The translations under genes and the position numbers were made by a program. 33,061 nt of DNA from assembly GCF_001956295.1 (NCBI RefSeq), contig NZ_MRTD01000035.1, positions 1 through 33,061 of the forward strand. The letters run 5' to 3'. Shown here piece by piece: positions 30,876-33,061 of the stretch; position 1 is the stretch's first letter; every line of letters begins with the position of its first letter. The notes beneath the pieces are model-generated. The model was not told where the DNA came from, did not search any database, and was given only the letters and a program-made list of their open reading frames with translations. Source of the stretch: Paenibacillus sp. FSL A5-0031. Lineage in GTDB: Bacteria; Bacillota; Bacilli; Paenibacillales; Paenibacillaceae.

Positions 30876-32258
30876 ATGAACAATATTATTTTAATCGCTC
30901 CAGCAGCTATTGCCTACATCACTATTCTTGTTATGTTTTTGAAGCAAGCCGTACCAAGCAATCATATATTGTTTGGTGTAACATTTCCTGCACATGCCTT
31001 CGAGGATGCAGAAATGAAGCAGCTTCAAGAAAAATATAAAAAATCATATTTTGTGTATGCTGGCATTACGTTAATAACCTTAGTACCTTTTTTCCTGCTC
31101 GATAAATACTTTTCATTAGCCTTTACTTACATGCTGCTTTGGTTTGCAATTTTTTTGTATACATCCAAACTTCCTTTCAACAAAATCCATCATAAAGCCG
31201 CTGTGCTCAAACGGGATAAACAATGGTTTGTCGGAGAAAAACGAGTGATCCGCATCGATACCAAAGTAACGCAGCTCAAAAAATCGGTGCTTGTTTCTCC
31301 TTATTGGTTCCTATTTCCCGCACTTTTATCTGTCGTCCCTATTATCGTTTCCTTGTTTAACAGCGACGTTCTCTTAAAAATGACCGGCATTGCCTCACTC
31401 GCGATGACTGCGATCTTATACATCATTTACATTGCCTTTGGCAAAATGAAGACGAAGGTGTACAGCAAAAACCACGACATCAACGCCGCTATTAACCGCG
31501 CAGCACGTCGTTATTGGTCCATGCTTTGGCCTAGCCTTGCTGTTTTTGAGAGCATTAATGCTTTTGTTGCTTATATGATTTTAACACAGGGGAGCTCGCT
31601 GAGCTTTACGCAGTGGATGATTGGTATTGTCATGGTATCCCTCTTGCCGCTATGCAGCATCTTTTTTGTACATAACAAGATACAGGCGGTTGAAGAAAGC
31701 CTTGCCGAAACAGACGGCCAAAGTATTGTAGCCGATGACGACCACTACTGGATTAATGGCTCTACTTACTACAACCCTGATGATCAGACGATCATGGTTC
31801 CTAAGCGTGTTGGAATTGGAACAACGGTCAATATGGCAACCCGGACCGGAAAATGGATTCAATACGGCGGCATCGTGCTTGTCCTTGTAATCGTCATTCC
31901 TTTGACTGCTTTTATTGTGCAATCTGACAATACAGCTCCTACTCTAACTATTAAAGAGGACGGTATTGTGTCCATCGATTATCCTTTATACGATTACAGC
32001 TTTAATTTAAGTGATGTTAAGGGAATTGCGCTTGAAGAAACGCTCCCAAGCGGATTTAGAACAAATGGCACAGCGACAGCCGAATATGCACGTGGCAACT
32101 TTTCCTTAGAGAAGCTGGGTACTGCCAAGCTATATGTATTTAAAAACTCACCGCCGTACATTACCATGCAGCTTGACGGCTTAACCGTTATTTTTAATGA
32201 GAAAGACGCCGCCAGAACGAAGGAGCTTTTCGAACAACTAACGGCTAATAAGCTTTAA
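30876..32258 (+). CDS. DUF1648/DUF5808-type multi-pass membrane protein
   Basis: A 460-residue membrane protein with hydrophobic segments near 3-22, 58-76, 80-96, 145-162, 168-188, 216-237, 245-265 and 328-348. Between the last two is a DUF5808-like motif, DDDHYWINGSTYYNPDDQ followed by VPKRVGIGTTVN (288-319). The last 110 residues are soluble and resemble a PH-like domain (IALEETLPSG...). Proteins of this kind commonly follow YtrA-type GntR regulators; their function is not established. AGGAGACC lies upstream of the ATG. No terminator is visible before the convergent kinase-like gene. Confidence 0.8.
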   Translation: MNNIILIAPAAIAYITILVMFLKQAVPSNHILFGVTFPAHAFEDAEMKQLQEKYKKSYFVYAGITLITLVPFFLLDKYFSLAFTYMLLWFAIFLYTSKLPFNKIHHKAAVLKRDKQWFVGEKRVIRIDTKVTQLKKSVLVSPYWFLFPALLSVVPIIVSLFNSDVLLKMTGIASLAMTAILYIIYIAFGKMKTKVYSKNHDINAAINRAARRYWSMLWPSLAVFESINAFVAYMILTQGSSLSFTQWMIGIVMVSLLPLCSIFFVHNKIQAVEESLAETDGQSIVADDDHYWINGSTYYNPDDQTIMVPKRVGIGTTVNMATRTGKWIQYGGIVLVLVIVIPLTAFIVQSDNTAPTLTIKEDGIVSIDYPLYDYSFNLSDVKGIALEETLPSGFRTNGTATAEYARGNFSLEKLGTAKLYVFKNSPPYITMQLDGLTVIFNEKDAARTKELFEQLTANKL

Positions 32259-32296
32259 TGCTCATACGGTACTCAACTACTGTTATGTTCGTGCTA

Positions 32297-32893
32297 TTAG
32301 AACGCGTCTCCACCATACACGAATTGATCCAGAGATGCTAAAGACTGCTCGTTTAGAGGCGTGGAGTTGTCAAAATAAAGCACTGAGGATGCTGGAATGT
32401 TCCATTTCAGCTCTCTCCTCACTAAAGACGGACTAAACTCGCTCCAGTTGTCCAGCTTATACTGATCGAGTATAGATCCCCTTTGCACAATTCGTTCATA
32501 ATGCACCTTGTCGTCACGGAGATAAACGAATACGACCTTTACCTCAACGTCTGATAAAGAGGCCCCGATTGCGAAGAGCTCCTGCTCAATCCAGTCCGGG
32601 GTCTCTGTTTCTTTCGTGAAGGGCCCGATTACAAATATATCGCCGTCATTAGCAATATTCTCAAGTGCAGCATCCATCGTAATGCGATAGCCTAAATCGC
32701 GGCACAGTTTTTTATAGAAACTTGAATCCCGGTCATTCGGATCAAGACCTGCCTGCGTCATAAGCGCAACAGCTGCCGGTCTAAGCACCGTATCCATATC
32801 AATAATGGCCACACTGCGCCTCTTTGCCAGCGCTTTTGCCAATGTCGTCTTGCCTGCTCCTGCACCGCCTACAAAAAATACTAATTTGCGCAT
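32297..32893 (-). CDS. P-loop kinase-like ATP-binding protein
   Basis: A 198-residue single-domain P-loop protein. Walker A is GGAGAGKTT (9-17), a Walker-B-like aspartate pair lies in AIIDMDTVLRP (29-39), and there is a lid-like arginine region IVQRGSILDQYK. The fold resembles shikimate/adenylylsulfate-type kinases (AAA_33 class); the phosphate acceptor is unknown. GAGGGG six bases before the ATG at 32893 supports the start. It stands alone between a GntR operon and a tRNA gene. A nucleoside or small-metabolite kinase is possible but cannot be specified. Confidence 0.8.
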   Translation of the reverse strand: MRKLVFFVGGAGAGKTTLAKALAKRRSVAIIDMDTVLRPAAVALMTQAGLDPNDRDSSFYKKLCRDLGYRITMDAALENIANDGDIFVIGPFTKETETPDWIEQELFAIGASLSDVEVKVVFVYLRDDKVHYERIVQRGSILDQYKLDNWSEFSPSLVRRELKWNIPASSVLYFDNSTPLNEQSLASLDQFVYGGDAF

Positions 32894-32931
32894 CTCTAAC
32901 CCCTCATCATTATTAATGTCTTATTCATAAC

Positions 32932-32962
32932 AAAAAAACACCCTGCATTGCAAGGTGTTTTG
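32932..32962 (-). terminator. Terminator after tRNA-Gly
   Basis: On the minus strand, AAAACACCTTGC, loop AAT, GCAGGGTGTTTTTTT; one internal mismatch. It begins 13 bp past the tRNA 3' end. Confidence 0.87.
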
Positions 32963-32974
32963 GATGTGTAAAAT

Positions 32975-33049
32975 TGGAGCGGAAGACGGGAATCGAACCC
33001 GCGACCCTCGCCTTGGCAAGGCGATGCTCTACCGCTGAGCCACTTCCGC
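32975..33049 (-). tRNA. tRNA-Gly (anticodon GCC)
   Basis: A complete 75-base tRNA on the minus strand with encoded CCA. The acceptor arm GCGGAAG pairs with CTTCCGC, the D-arm is GCTCAGCGGTAGAGC, the anticodon stem-loop CGCCTTGCCAAGGCG carries anticodon GCC, and the T-arm is GCGGGTTCGAATCCCGT. A terminator follows directly. Confidence 0.98.
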
Positions 33050-33061
33050 ATATAAATGGCT

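Overview
The window looks like a chromosomal segment of a Paenibacillus-like, low-GC Gram-positive bacterium. The evidence is strong AGGAGG-type ribosome sites, sigma-A-type promoters, an SLH surface protein, a des-desK-desR desaturase operon in the Bacillus subtilis order, and many hairpin/U-tract terminators. No transposase, integrase, phage structural gene or CRISPR array was found. The window ends in a complete tRNA-Gly(GCC).

Layout. 1-474 holds four copies of a 123-bp tandem repeat, each made of two diverged halves. 595-2466 is an AAA+ ATPase/TPR membrane-protein operon. 2516-3538 is an SLH protein. 3704-5146 is nicotinate phosphoribosyltransferase. 5285-8245 is the cold/membrane-fluidity module des-desK-desR, with a palindromic candidate DesR site upstream. 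8490-9722 is an M29 aminopeptidase. 9819-12280 is a TetR regulator divergent from a two-gene ABC-2 exporter. 12344-14313 is a WYL-domain regulator divergent from an SDR. 14322-16008 is an E. coli-type AdoMet decarboxylase followed by a second SDR. 16144-19056 is a PAS3-GGDEF-EAL-PilZ protein preceded by a c-di-GMP-I riboswitch. 29278-32258 is a Gfo/Idh/MocA oxidoreductase divergent from a GntR/DUF5808 operon. 32297-32893 is a P-loop kinase-like protein.

The most interesting part is 19343-29124 on the minus strand, two adjacent co-directional operons. The upstream one encodes an NrtR-like Nudix regulator, a short PRPP synthetase and NAMPT, which form a nicotinamide-to-NMN salvage route. It ends in a terminator at 25995-26027. 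A new promoter then starts an RNA-repair operon: RtcB ligase, RlaP-type nucleotidyltransferase, Hen1 2'-O-methyltransferase and the three-domain Pnkp kinase/phosphatase/ligase.

The RNA-repair operon contains two short ORFs of 29 and 47 codons. Each has a strong ribosome site, and each is followed by an intrinsic terminator just upstream of a repair gene (rtcB and rlaP respectively). The two peptides share the ungapped pattern NxER-x6-SKxxSS, and the two terminators share a CCATGGAC/GTCCAT stem. I read these as paralogous leader-peptide attenuators that may couple RNA-repair expression to translation failure. That reading is inference; the ORFs, hairpins and gene order are directly visible. 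Together the two operons would replace two resources destroyed in cellular conflict, intact tRNA/RNA and NAD+.
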